A stretch of DNA of 64,000 bases from NCBI RefSeq assembly GCF_000497045.1, contig NW_015961965.1:66779-130778 (forward strand). The letters run 5' to 3'. The DNA is from Kalmanozyma brasiliensis GHG001. Taxonomy: Eukaryota > Basidiomycota > Ustilaginomycetes > Ustilaginales. This document shows positions 9,599 to 19,175 of the stretch, piece by piece; the stretch's first letter is position 1, and each line of letters starts with the position of its first letter. The notes beneath the pieces are model-generated. The model saw only the letters and a list, made by a program, of their open reading frames with translations. It was not told the origin of the DNA and ran no database searches. The position numbers were made by a program, and so were the translations under genes.

Positions 9599-12022
9599 TC
9601 ATCGTCGAGGCGAGCTCAAGGGCACGGGATCGCCATACCGCTGCGGAGGATGACGATGTCGCGTTTGCGTCGATCGACGTGCGGTCTCTTCATGGCCGGA
9701 AGCGGCCTCGCTGTCCGCTGTTGAGCCTCTCATACGACGTCGAGTGCGAGGCGTTGGCTGCGATCCACCGTGATCATCCTCGCTAGGGGTGCCGTCGAGT
9801 ACGAATGTCGACGACGAGCTTGGCGTCGGTGGATCTCCGTTTCCTACGTCCATGTGCGGGACAGACGGGACTGGATTGGCAGGCTGTGCTGATCGGGGCG
9901 CGCCTCGACGAAATGCCTCGCTGATCTTGATCTTTCGCCTCTCAATGTATCGCTCACCTTCCTCGTTCTCGACAAGTTCGATTTCTTCTTTGTTCTCGAT
10001 GACGATCTCGCCTGGACGGCCTGGTTCATGGAGGATGTCGTCGTCTCGTTCTTGTCGATGCCTGTCGTACTGCTCGACCCACGTACATCGTGCTGCCAAG
10101 TACAGAGACAGCGTCGCGCTGCCTCCTAGGAACGGCGATAGAGCGAGCAGAGCGACAACGGCGCGTGCTTGCGTCTCGATGACATGACGGTCCGCTCGAT
10201 CAAGTCGGAGCGAGGAAGGCAGGGGAAAGTTCATCATACCTGGCGGAGCATCGTCGTCGTCGTCTTCGTCGTCGGGATCGCTGATGGCGGGGTGTTTGGC
10301 GCTTGGGCTTGCGACAGCTGCCTTCCACAACCACAGGCCGCTCTCGATGAGTACGAAGACCGATGCACTGACTGCAACGCAGACATGATCCGAACTGATC
10401 GAGCTCTGAGCTGGGTGGCGGAAGAATGTAGTTGGAAAGAGCAAGCTGATCGTGCCAAAGATACGGTGCAGGAAGGTGCGGCTGCCGTTGACCTCCAAGA
10501 AGCAGGCGAGGGTGAGCCACAGTCGCAGTACGATGCTGATGGCGGCGAGACCAAGGAAGTACATCTTTGCGTCTTTCCAGAAAGGCACTCGAAGCTTGCT
10601 GCGCGACATTAGCTTAGACAAGATCTGCCGTGTCGTGCGGTGAGGCGTCGGCAGCTGCCATCGTCGCCCCATCGTGGGGCGATTCTCTCTCGAAGCGCGA
10701 GGCGGCTTGTAGGTGACGTAGAGCGAGACGAGCAGAGGAAAGACGTGCATGATCATCACTTTCGTAAAGCTGTTGGGGTGCTGCAGTACCGATGAGAGGC
10801 CAGCAAGGATGAACAGAGGCATGCCGACTTTCTCTGGAATCCAGTGTTGCATTGTACGAGCTACCTTGTCCATCATCGTTGGCTGAGGAGGCAGCGGTGT
10901 CTTCCTGATGGTGATGTCGGTCTTGAAGTGCCTGACGTTGGGGTCGGGAGAATCGCGCGGAGTGGGAGGAAGAGCAAATGGAGGAGAATGACGAGCTGTT
11001 CGGGGTCTGTTCATGGCGACGGTGAAGCCTCCCTGCTCCTGCCTTAATCGCTCGGACTCGGGCTGCGGGGAGATAGTGGGCGGAGAATCATCTTCGTCGT
11101 CTTCCAGCGGCTTGAAGATGCGCTCTCTGGCCTTGAATTTCGTGTCCGAGCGGGCAGCAATGAGATCGAAGGCATCGAGGCGGTATATGACGGCGAGGTT
11201 GAAGAGATTGAAGGCAAAGCTGATGGCGACAAGCTGTCCGAGCGCCATGATGGTCCAGACGTGAGGGATGCGAAGGCGCTCGGCCTCGTGACGCAGAAAG
11301 AGGGCCCATGCGCCCACGGTGATGATGCAGATCTCGCTGCTCCACCACCACGAGGTGTTATCCTTGATGACCTCCATCCAAGCTTCCTTAAAGAGGCTCA
11401 GCGAGCCGAGCCACTGCGATATGCGGAGGACACGCAAGTGTAACGCAGGTACGAGCAGTTCTGGTCGTCCGAGATCGAAGGGAGGCGGCGTTGGTGGCAA
11501 TGGGAATGATGTCAGATGGCAGCGCTCAAGGTATGCCTCGTACGAATGACGCAGGAAGGAGATCATATAGTACCAGGTCGAGGCAAGGCTGAGCACGGCA
11601 AGAAGTGCAAAGATCCACTTGGCGTGGAGAGCCTTGTTTCTAAAGGCCCAGGTAGCGAGCTTGATCAGAGCATCAGCGACAGGGGTGTCGGTCTTGATCT
11701 CCTTTGGCTTCTTGCCTGTGCGGAAGAGGTCTTGATGCGCCGACATGACATCGTCGCCAACGTGGTCGAGCTCGACGAGACCCATCTCGCCATGGACCTT
11801 TGGCAGCATGCTGAGCTGGCGGTACTTCTTGGTCGCGATTCGCACGACGCGGAAGGCGAGGTAGAGGTTGATGCAAAGATACGAGACGAGGATGAGAAAG
11901 TTGGGCTCAAAGAGCGCATTGAGCAGGGAGAAGAGGCCAGGGTCGTGCGGCGACATGGCGCCCGAGGAAGTAGCCGATGTGCTGACAGCACTCTGATTGA
12001 CAGCGAGCTCGCTCATGGTCAT
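9599..12022 (-). CDS. Multi-pass membrane protein of unknown function
   Basis: Single open frame of 807 residues starting MTMSELAVN. Hydrophobic segments suited to membrane spans occur near residues 33-58, 135-157, 225-245, 255-280, 405-425, 440-455, 490-515, 540-560 and 640-670, separated by basic and Pro-rich loops and an Asp-rich loop (about 595-602). The last 120 or so residues are hydrophilic, with many Arg, Ser and Pro, and probably cytosolic and disordered. The N-terminal pattern (one span, a basic loop with a KYRQLSMLPKVHGE segment, then more spans) does not match a transporter family I can name. The coding call rests on the long uninterrupted frame with coherent membrane topology. 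The gene diverges from CGI121, with 577 bases between their starts. Confidence 0.75.
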   Translation of the reverse strand: MTMSELAVNQSAVSTSATSSGAMSPHDPGLFSLLNALFEPNFLILVSYLCINLYLAFRVVRIATKKYRQLSMLPKVHGEMGLVELDHVGDDVMSAHQDLFRTGKKPKEIKTDTPVADALIKLATWAFRNKALHAKWIFALLAVLSLASTWYYMISFLRHSYEAYLERCHLTSFPLPPTPPPFDLGRPELLVPALHLRVLRISQWLGSLSLFKEAWMEVIKDNTSWWWSSEICIITVGAWALFLRHEAERLRIPHVWTIMALGQLVAISFAFNLFNLAVIYRLDAFDLIAARSDTKFKARERIFKPLEDDEDDSPPTISPQPESERLRQEQGGFTVAMNRPRTARHSPPFALPPTPRDSPDPNVRHFKTDITIRKTPLPPQPTMMDKVARTMQHWIPEKVGMPLFILAGLSSVLQHPNSFTKVMIMHVFPLLVSLYVTYKPPRASRENRPTMGRRWQLPTPHRTTRQILSKLMSRSKLRVPFWKDAKMYFLGLAAISIVLRLWLTLACFLEVNGSRTFLHRIFGTISLLFPTTFFRHPAQSSISSDHVCVAVSASVFVLIESGLWLWKAAVASPSAKHPAISDPDDEDDDDDAPPGMMNFPLPSSLRLDRADRHVIETQARAVVALLALSPFLGGSATLSLYLAARCTWVEQYDRHRQERDDDILHEPGRPGEIVIENKEEIELVENEEGERYIERRKIKISEAFRRGAPRSAQPANPVPSVPHMDVGNGDPPTPSSSSTFVLDGTPSEDDHGGSQPTPRTRRRMRGSTADSEAASGHEETARRSTQTRHRHPPQRYGDPVPLSSPRR

Positions 12023-12599
12023 GGTGGTCTTGACGGAGGATCCGGGCTTGTAGGCGACCTCTTATCTGTCGAAGCGTTGTCGGCTGCTGCAGCTTTGGAG
12101 CTGAGCCAAGCTTGTTGAGGCAATGGCTGAGTTGACGAGCTACTGTGCCCTTCTTCCTTCAACAGACGGCGCTGCGTAGCCAGAAATTGAGTCTCGTCGG
12201 ATGTACCGTGCTCGAGCTGAATCAGCTGCTGCTGGGAGTGCCGATGCCTTTTCCCACGCACGGATCATGCCATGTGTGACGACAGAGCTTCAAGCGTGCA
12301 TCCGCACGGACGCCGAAGCGATGGTCGTGAGTCTGACGGTCGGGCGAAGAAGACTTGAAGCGGCAAGTTGACGAGTGACTGTCGAGCGTAGGAGAGTGGC
12401 TTTCGAGAAGAACAACAGACATGCAGAAGCAGGACCCTGAAGCGTGAACCCTGCTCTAACCCAGAGAAGCTTTTTCTCGGAAGCCGGCGCGCAACTCTTG
12501 CTTCCACCACTTCTTCTCATCCATCGTATCCGCACTTCTTCCAGCCGTCTCTGACCCTCCAAGATCACCTCACAGCACACGAGACGCTGCAGAAGCAAC
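12023..12599. other. Divergent promoter region
   Basis: This region lies between the start of the membrane protein gene (minus, 12022) and CGI121 (plus, 12600). No gene is seen. The CGI121 side ends in a C/T-rich leader before the ATG. Confidence 0.5.
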
Positions 12600-13385
12600 A
12601 TGGAGTCCATCTCGCTACCATCAGCTCTCCCCGAGCCATTACAGCGCGTCCACCTGGCGCATTTCTCCAACCTCGATCCTGAAACCCAATCCTCCGCCAT
12701 CATCCGGCGCATCATCTCGGCCTCCCAGGGTCCAACCACCACTAGCACGAGTGCATCCTCACAGTCGGTCGCGGAAGCAGATGCAGAGCGGGCCAAGCTG
12801 GACTTTGCCTTTCTCGATCCGACGCGGTTGTGCTCCAAGCAGCACGTGCTGAGTGCGGTCATGCAGGCGGCGGTGGTGTGCGCGAGGAGCTGGGATGCGG
12901 ACAGGCAGGTGTTCAGGGAGGGCGAGGGGAGCAGCGGCGGAATGAAGTCCAAGACACCCCACTCGGAGGTGATCTATATGCTCAACCCGGGTAATAATGT
13001 CGGAGAGTCGCTCAAAAGATTTGGCCTATCGCCCAAGTCGACGTCATTGCTGCTGGTCAAGTTCTCGTCAGCTGAAGCGGATCCGCATACGATACTTCAG
13101 AGCATGATTGATGTCGTGTCCGAAAAGAATCTCACAATCCCTGCATCGACATCAATAGAATCGGCGGAAGACGAGAACAGCACAGTGGACATCGATCAGG
13201 CCATCCGATACGGTCACTTCGGTCCAGCACAGGCTAAGACGGTAACGGATTGGAAAGAGCTCAACAAGATCTACAAGCTTCAGATCCCATCTACCCTCCT
13301 CAACGAGGACGACCAACCTGGGCGGCAGGAAGAGTACGAAGAGATCATCTGCACCAGTGTCGCCATGAAGCTCGTTGCTGCTTGA
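12600..13385 (+). CDS. CGI121: KEOPS/EKC complex subunit Cgi121 (TPRKB family)
   Basis: Subunit of the KEOPS complex, which makes the t6A modification of ANN-decoding tRNAs and is linked to telomere maintenance; Cgi121 binds the kinase Bud32 and helps tRNA recruitment. The 261-residue frame matches the family in order: [31 protein letters not shown] (about 62-81), then [20 protein letters not shown] (about 122-141), followed by LLLVKFSS and a C-terminal [11 protein letters not shown]...LNKIYKL segment. It is longer than the yeast protein (about 181 residues) because of Ser/Thr-rich insertions at about 38-60 and 185-200. It is convergent with NDUFB7, 134 bases apart. Confidence 0.88.
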   Translation: MESISLPSALPEPLQRVHLAHFSNLDPETQSSAIIRRIISASQGPTTTSTSASSQSVAEADAERAKLDFAFLDPTRLCSKQHVLSAVMQAAVVCARSWDADRQVFREGEGSSGGMKSKTPHSEVIYMLNPGNNVGESLKRFGLSPKSTSLLLVKFSSAEADPHTILQSMIDVVSEKNLTIPASTSIESAEDENSTVDIDQAIRYGHFGPAQAKTVTDWKELNKIYKLQIPSTLLNEDDQPGRQEEYEEIICTSVAMKLVAA

Positions 13386-13519
13386 CACGGCGCTAGAAAT
13401 CGAAAGGCATACCCACTGTCTCTCCACATCGACTGTGCACTCCGCTGAGAATGATTCAAGTGGTTTGCATTGCGACCGTCGGCAAGTCTGTGAGAGTGGG
13501 ACTCGTAAAGCAGCGCAGT

Positions 13520-14297
13520 CTACTCGTCTGCGGCTTCCAGCTTGGACTTCTTGAGTTGTGAGAGCTCCTTTTGTCTTCGGATGAAGCTGGCGGCGCAGGA
13601 TCAGTAGAGAGCGAAAGAGCAACAAAGTCAGCGTCGGCGGTCCGATGCCCGAAGAACGACGCAAAGCATTGCAGAAACGGGGACACTTACTCGTCGTACT
13701 GGCACTTCTCATATGTGTGGCTGCAGAGCCATCAAAATTGGCAGAGTATGAATGTAAAAAGTCAGCATCTTGCCCGACTCATCCCTAGTCTCTGTGAGTC
13801 GTAGCCGGCTCGACGGCAAACCGTGATCCGTCCACTACAGCTGGCATGGCCAAAAGCACGCAGCATAGTACAGCGCTTGCTCTCGCACTGGCTTCGCCGC
13901 AGCTTGTGGACCTGGCATTGGAGCCTTTGACTCTCCGGTGTCGTTGTAGACCAATCTATCCCTTGCTTGGCGGATGTTGGTTGCAACACTTACCGTTCGT
14001 CCTCGCACTTCCACGGAGCATACAGCGTCTGCTTGCGGCACTTGTTGAGCGGGATGAGCAATCTGTTCGGTTTTCAAAGGCGAAGATAGCATCCAGTCAG
14101 CCAGTGTTCCACCTTCTCCGTTGCAGCGTCTGACTCAAGCTGGTCCAGGCGCATGTTGGTCCTTTCGTAGACCATCTCCAGCAGTCGCTTCTGCTAGACC
14201 AGGTGTTGGAAACGTACGCAGAGCACTGGTCGCGATAACCCAGGGGCAGGCGGGCGGCGTTGGCCTCTTCGACCGAAGCGGTGTGTGTGTCGGCCAT
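13520..14297 (-). CDS. NDUFB7: NADH:ubiquinone oxidoreductase B18 subunit (NDUFB7), four exons
   Basis: Accessory subunit of mitochondrial complex I with a twin CX9C (CHCH) fold on the intermembrane-space side. Exons on the minus strand: 14297-14218, 14062-13994, 13720-13691 and 13586-13520, giving 81 residues. Donors are GTACGT, GTAAGT and GTAAGT; acceptors end ACAG, GCAG and CCAG. Spliced, the protein reads LPLGYRDQCSALLIP, then LNKCRKQTLYAPWKCEDERH and TYEKCQYDDFIRRQKEL, which is the NDUFB7 core with its four Cys in the right spacing. All junctions keep the frame and the total is exactly 82 codons with stop. Exon 3 is only 30 bases. The gene is divergent from KGD4 and shares a 247-bp promoter with it. 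Confidence 0.92.
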
Positions 14298-14544
14298 CGT
14301 TGCTCTGTGTTCTGTGAAGTGTATGATGGTGAGGAAGATGTGTGTTGGAGAATTGGAGATGGCATCCTTTCCACCTTGTTTCGCACGGAAAATCCTCCAG
14401 ATGAACCGTGCTCGACTCTAACATTTCAATTCAAAGGATGACGTCGGAGAGAGCCGAGGGGGAAGATTCTCCACAAGCACGGCACAAATCGGGCTTCCCA
14501 TGACCTCCCCTTCACCCATCATCTCCATCATCATCCTCGGAATC
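14298..14544. promoter_or_regulatory. Short divergent promoter shared by NDUFB7 and KGD4
   Basis: Only 247 bases separate the ATG of the complex I subunit (minus) from the ATG of the 2-oxoglutarate dehydrogenase subunit (plus). Both products act in mitochondrial respiration, so joint control is plausible. I see no TATA box. Confidence 0.5.
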
Positions 14545-14987
14545 ATGTTGCGAACGCTAGTACGAAGAGCACACGTGCACAAGCCAGGTTTTCGATTCCC
14601 GGATCGTAAGGCGCCCAAAGAGTCGCACACGCCACACCCGCATCCCGCCGCACCCAGCAGCATCGTCGAATCCTTCGACCATTTCCAAAAGGTCTTTTCG
14701 TCCGGCCCCCACTTTCATCCTGAAAAGCTCCAATCACAGTCCGGCGACAACAGCGGGAGCAAGGGGAGTGGGCTGTTGGGAGATGTGGATATGCAGGGTA
14801 GGGAGGTCGCCGAAGACGTACACCTGCTGCCGGAAAGGTTTTGGAGGACCCCAGCGCTTCAATTCTCCGATGAGGAGATCGAGGCTGTCATGGTAAGTCG
14901 GTCTCAACAACGAGTCAAAAGGACGGTGAACACGGCTGACGATCGATTGACCTGTAACGTGATTTGCAGAGCGGCGGCGCCAACTAG
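14545..14987 (+). CDS. KGD4: 2-oxoglutarate dehydrogenase adaptor subunit (Kgd4/MRPS36 family), two exons
   Basis: Small mitochondrial protein that tethers the E3 component to the 2-oxoglutarate dehydrogenase core; it was earlier listed as a mitoribosomal protein (Ymr31/MRPS36). Exons are 14545-14892 and 14970-14987, with a 77-base intron (GTAAGT...TTGCAG), giving 121 residues. Two family blocks are visible: VHKPGFRFPDRKAPK near the N-terminus (family pattern KP-x-I-RFPDR) and LLPERFWRTPALQFSDEEIE plus a terminal GGA-type end (SGGAN), which matches the LP-x-(R/K)(Y/F)-x-R...E-x-E-x-I-x-x-GG pattern. The start at 14545 gives a basic mitochondrial presequence (MLRTLVRRAH); an in-frame ATG at 14500 would add 15 hydrophobic residues. 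The middle is an extra His/Pro/Ser-rich linker. Confidence 0.85.
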
Positions 14988-15150
14988 ACCCCCAACAGCA
15001 ACGCTTTTCGCACTCTCAAGATCAGCTTCTCGCAATACAACATCGTCCTACACAACCGCATTCACACGCGTGCACAGCAGCGTCTTGAAGACTATACATC
15101 ACGACCAGGACTTCGCTCGCGCTGAATGCCATACAACACATCGCATTGCT

Positions 15151-17550
15151 TCACCTCGCCCTGTTCACCTCGATCGCCTGCTCGCTCGAACTCTTCAACC
15201 TCCTCCTCAGCCTCTCCAGCTCCGACCCTTTCCCCTTCCCCTCCTTGGCCCTTTCCATGCCTTTCCAAACGCACCTTCCGCTGGGGCTGATCATCTCGTT
15301 GACGGCGAGAGCGACCTCCCACGCGCCGCAGCCCAACTCGCCATCCTTGCCCTTGCCCTGCTTCTTGGTCCTCCATAGCAATCGGCGGATGAAGCGGATG
15401 CTGTCGTGCTTGGCGAGCGTCTGCATGGTCGTCCATTCCCAGTGGTGGAGCTTGTGCATCACGGCGGCGCGTTGGGCGCAGTGTTGACCGGCGAAGAAAG
15501 TGTAGCTCGGGTGGGAGCGGGAGTCTGTGCCTTGCTCGCGCCACGTTTCGTTGTCCGAGCTGCGGTCGCTCGAGGTGCTTGAGTCTGAATCGCTGGAATT
15601 GTCGGATTCGTGCCCGGAGTCGGCGTCGTTGTCTTCGTCGTCGCGTTTGCTGAGCGGTCCCAGCGTCTCCTGGTCATATCGCAAACCCGAGAACGTTACC
15701 TTGAACTGCGCCTTCTGCGACTTCCTGTGGCAGATTCCACACCCGTTCTTCGCCAGCGTGCCGTACTCGTCCACCTCGTCGCTGAACAGCGCCTCGACCT
15801 CGATCTTCGGGTACTGCGTGAGGTACCACTTGAACTGCCTGCGCATTGCGACGCTGCTGACGCTCTCCTCGACGGAGCGCATGCGGGAGCGGAGGGCGGC
15901 GCGGTTGCGCTCGAGGCGCTTGCGGTCGTCGAGGCTGAGGGAAGACCAGCTGAGCAGCACGCGGGCGGCAGCCCATTCGACCCAGTCTAGACACATCTCG
16001 TCGAGTCCCTTGCGGGCGGAGGCGCCGCCGAGACCATGTGCCGCGAGAATAGAGTTGGAGGGTGCGCCAGTGGCGGTGTGAGAGATGGGCGCTAGATGGA
16101 TCTTGCCATCAGCATCGCGGTCGTACCACCGGCCGTCGGTGGGAGGTCGAGCTTGAGGTATCTCTGTCGGCGGAGGTACGTCCTCATCATCCTGAGGCGA
16201 AAATCCTCTCTCGTACTCCACCTGGTCGTCGGCGACAATGAAGTCCTTGCTGTCGTCACTACTGCTGCTGCTGCTGTCGCTGTCGCTGTCGGAGTCTGAG
16301 TTGCTGGTGTCACTGTCACTCGACACAGTCTCAGCGCGCTTGCCGTTGCCGAGGCGTCTGCGCTTCTGCGGCCCATCGTCCGCTTCGTCTGACGAGGAGT
16401 CGACACTCTCGCCTCGCTCGATCTGCGCCTTCCTGCGTGCCTGTGAGAATGCAGCCAACTTGTTGCGGAAATCCTCTTTGTGTCGCGCTCCCGTCGATCG
16501 TGCAAAGGCATCTTCGTTGAGCTCCGAGCGAAGGTTCTTGAGATCTTCGCCCTTACGCTTTCGCTTGGGTTCTTCGCTGCCATCGGCGCCTTGCGTGCTC
16601 CTCTTCTCCTTTTGACTGGCTGGCGCTGGCTCGGGCTCTTGCATCCTCTCCTTGCCCTTCTTGCTGGTCTGTTGCTCCCTCGTAGGCTCTTGCATGGCTG
16701 CTGCGAGTTTTGATGGAGCGGTTCGTGGTGTCGAGGATCTCGAGCGTTGGCTAGCCAGGCCCTGCGCGATCCTATCGCCCATGGTCGGCGACTTCTTCGT
16801 CCTTGGTCGTTGACTCGCCTGCCTCATCCTGTTGTCTTCATCCGATTCGCCATCGAGGAATGTCGGCGCCTCCTCGTCTTGCGCTTGGCCACTGCCGAGG
16901 AAGATGTCCGACAAGCCATCGCTGTGTGGTTGTGACGAGGCGACCTGCGACGCGGGTGCTGGTCTGCTGCTGGTTGCTGGGCTCGGCTGAGTCAGCGCGC
17001 CTGCAGACGAGGTCGCTGCCCTTCCTGCTGTCGATATCGTGGTCTCCACCGTCTTGCCCTTGCCCTTCGCTGCCGCGCCTCCTCGCGCCTTTGGCCTGAC
17101 AGCAACGTAGCGCGAAGGACCCGCATCCTCCCTCATATCCTCCTTCGTGAAGTAGAACGAGCTCGCATCGGCTGGCCTCTGCTCCACGTGCCAGACCATC
17201 GAGTCCTCGTTCGCCTTGTACTTGCCCTTCTCGATGAATGCAGCCATGTCCTTGGGTCGGATGAGACCCAGCTCGTCTTCTCGACACGCCGGGCGCTGCG
17301 TCGGAGGAACCTCGACCCAGCTATCCGTCTTCGGCAGCTCATACCCACTCGTCACCTCCCCAATGTCCTCATCATCATCCCTGAGATCGATCACATCGTC
17401 TTCCGGTTCCGCCTTGACGCTTCTCGACCGGGTGCTTCTCTTCGGCGGTGGTGCCGAGGCGATGACGGATTCGGAGCGGGTGCGGCTTCGCGTCGAGCGG
17501 GGGGTGGGTGCGGCCGGCTTGGTCGTCTTCTGTTTCTTCTTGGGCGGCAT
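15151..17550 (-). CDS. DUF4211 domain protein, probably nuclear
   Basis: The start at 17550 (MPPKKKQKTTK, a basic nuclear-signal-like N-terminus) gives 799 residues; the frame stays open further upstream but without conserved features. The first 530 residues are highly charged and Ser-rich, with basic patches, an acidic DDED segment and an SDSDSD tract (about 435-450). The C-terminal third carries the DUF4211 pattern: a helical region followed by CGICHRKSQKAQFKVTFSG (about 603-621), then an acidic spacer and FFAGQHCAQRAAVMHKLHHW. These Cys and His could form a metal site. The molecular role of DUF4211 proteins is not established; fungal members are thought to be nuclear. It is convergent with KGD4, and its 5' end faces TLG2 across 306 bases. 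Confidence 0.8.
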   Translation of the reverse strand: MPPKKKQKTTKPAAPTPRSTRSRTRSESVIASAPPPKRSTRSRSVKAEPEDDVIDLRDDDEDIGEVTSGYELPKTDSWVEVPPTQRPACREDELGLIRPKDMAAFIEKGKYKANEDSMVWHVEQRPADASSFYFTKEDMREDAGPSRYVAVRPKARGGAAAKGKGKTVETTISTAGRAATSSAGALTQPSPATSSRPAPASQVASSQPHSDGLSDIFLGSGQAQDEEAPTFLDGESDEDNRMRQASQRPRTKKSPTMGDRIAQGLASQRSRSSTPRTAPSKLAAAMQEPTREQQTSKKGKERMQEPEPAPASQKEKRSTQGADGSEEPKRKRKGEDLKNLRSELNEDAFARSTGARHKEDFRNKLAAFSQARRKAQIERGESVDSSSDEADDGPQKRRRLGNGKRAETVSSDSDTSNSDSDSDSDSSSSSSDDSKDFIVADDQVEYERGFSPQDDEDVPPPTEIPQARPPTDGRWYDRDADGKIHLAPISHTATGAPSNSILAAHGLGGASARKGLDEMCLDWVEWAAARVLLSWSSLSLDDRKRLERNRAALRSRMRSVEESVSSVAMRRQFKWYLTQYPKIEVEALFSDEVDEYGTLAKNGCGICHRKSQKAQFKVTFSGLRYDQETLGPLSKRDDEDNDADSGHESDNSSDSDSSTSSDRSSDNETWREQGTDSRSHPSYTFFAGQHCAQRAAVMHKLHHWEWTTMQTLAKHDSIRFIRRLLWRTKKQGKGKDGELGCGAWEVALAVNEMISPSGRCVWKGMERAKEGKGKGSELERLRRRLKSSSEQAIEVNRAR

Positions 17551-17856
17551 TGTTGGGGTTACAGCACGACAGATGATGCTGTCGACGCCGTTGGCCGCTG
17601 GCAAGCTGTGGTGGTGCGGGTAGGAGCTGCGCAGAAGAGAGTCCAGGCCGTGGATCATCGTATGCAGACCCAAAAACAGTCCGTGTTCCGGCTAAGCCCA
17701 ATGGGATCTAACAAATTTGGATTTTTGGACAGGCGACGCACAGACGAACCCTTCTGAAAGGTGTGTGGAGCAACTCGCATGCTTCTTGACCTCGGACCAA
17801 ACCTCCCTGACTTTCCACCATCAAGAGCAACACCGGTGCGCAACACAGCGATCTCG
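17551..17856. promoter_or_regulatory. Divergent promoter between the DUF4211 gene and TLG2
   Basis: The 306 bases lie between two start codons on opposite strands. The frame of each gene stays open for part of it, but neither extension is conserved in character. No specific site is recognised. Confidence 0.4.
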
Positions 17857-19097
17857 ATGGCAGCGCACTACCCATCGAGCGCGTCCTCCACGCCGCCGCC
17901 CCATCTGCTGGGCAGCAGCTTCGCCTCCTCCTCCTCCACCTCACATCTCGGCCAAACGCGATCTCGAACGCTCCTCTTCCTCTCGTACCGCGAGTCGTCT
18001 GGCCCCTCCTCCTCACGCCGCATCCCTTCCGGCAGCGACATCTTCTCCGCTCCCTACACGGACGCGGACGACCCTCTTGGCTCCTCCTCGCTTCACGCCG
18101 ACAGCGAGTCGCACAACTTGCTCCCACGGCGGAGTCGCGAAGGCCACATCTCCCTCTCGGTCGACGAGTTGCCGCCGAAATGGATGGATGTCTCGGACCA
18201 GGTCGATTCGATCCTGCTCGCCATCCGACCACGAATGGACGCACTGTCCAAGCTGCACGAGAAGCATCTCCGGCCTGGATTCGCAGATCGCTCTTCGGAG
18301 GAAAAGAACATCGAATCGCTCGCACTGGAGATTACGAAGGACTTCCGCCGGTGTTCGCGGTTGGTTGCGGGGCTAGCGGCGTACACGCAGCATCTGATGC
18401 GGGAGGCGAAGAGGACAGGTGGAGAGGGAGAGGTGACGGTACGTCAGATTGCGCTGGCACAGAACGTCCAGACGGCACTAGCGACGAGGGTGCAGGATCT
18501 CAGTGGANNNNNNNNNNNNGGATGGAGGTTCGAGACCGGGATATTCGGGCTGCCCGAGGACTCGCTCCACCCTCGTCCAAGGGCAAAGAACCAGAAACAC
18601 CATCAACGGGGGCGTTTAAGGATAGCGAACTAGCAGTGCGGGAAGACATGGAGCTCTCCCAGGCCTCCCTCCTCCCCTCTTCCCAGCAAAGCGACCTCCT
18701 CCTTTTGGAAGAATCCACCACCCATGCAGACCAAGACATCCTCCAACGCTCCAAGGAGATTGACGAGATCGCCAAAAGCATCCAGGAACTCGCGACGCTC
18801 TTTACGGACCTCCAAACGCTCGTCATCGACCAAGGGACGTTGCTCGATCGCATCGATTACAACGTCGAGCTCATGAGCCGCGAAATCAAGGGCGCGGTGC
18901 AGGAGCTCGAGACTGCCACACGCTACCAACGACGCAGTGGCAGACGGCAGTGCATCTTGTTCTTGGTGTTACTGTGTTTGTTGTTGGTGACGATCATTGT
19001 TGTCAAGCCGTTCTGGCGCGTGTTTGCTGGTTCGGGGTCGAATGGCGATCAACGTGCTGCAAACCCACCACCACCACCGTCGACAGCAAGCAGATAG
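17857..19097 (+). CDS. TLG2: t-SNARE of the Tlg2/syntaxin-16 type, interrupted by an N gap
   Basis: Qa-SNARE for fusion at the trans-Golgi network and early endosome. The start at 17857 is the ATG nearest to the family N-terminus RTLLFLSYRESS. The Habc region runs through PPKWMDVSDQVDSIL to about residue 217. After the gap come the SNARE motif (ERSKEIDEIAKSIQEL-type heptads with the central Gln, VIDQGTLLDRIDYNVE) and a C-terminal membrane anchor (CILFLVLLCLLLVTIIVV). The 12 N at 18508-18519 do not keep the frame: upstream codons and downstream codons are in different frames, so the true missing length must leave remainder 1 when divided by 3. The missing part should hold the FRK-x-Q-x-x-Y-L-type end of the Habc linker. 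This is an assembly fault, not evidence of a pseudogene. Confidence 0.88.
18508..18519. other. Assembly gap (12 N) inside TLG2
   Basis: Twelve undefined bases fall in the coding region. The reading frame before and after cannot be joined with this length, so the placeholder size is wrong. Confidence 0.99.
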
Positions 19098-19175
19098 CAA
19101 TTCAATCCCATTCTATCACAGTGAAAGACCGAAAACCAAAAGCAATTGATTCCTCACGTCTGACAAAGCACCCCC

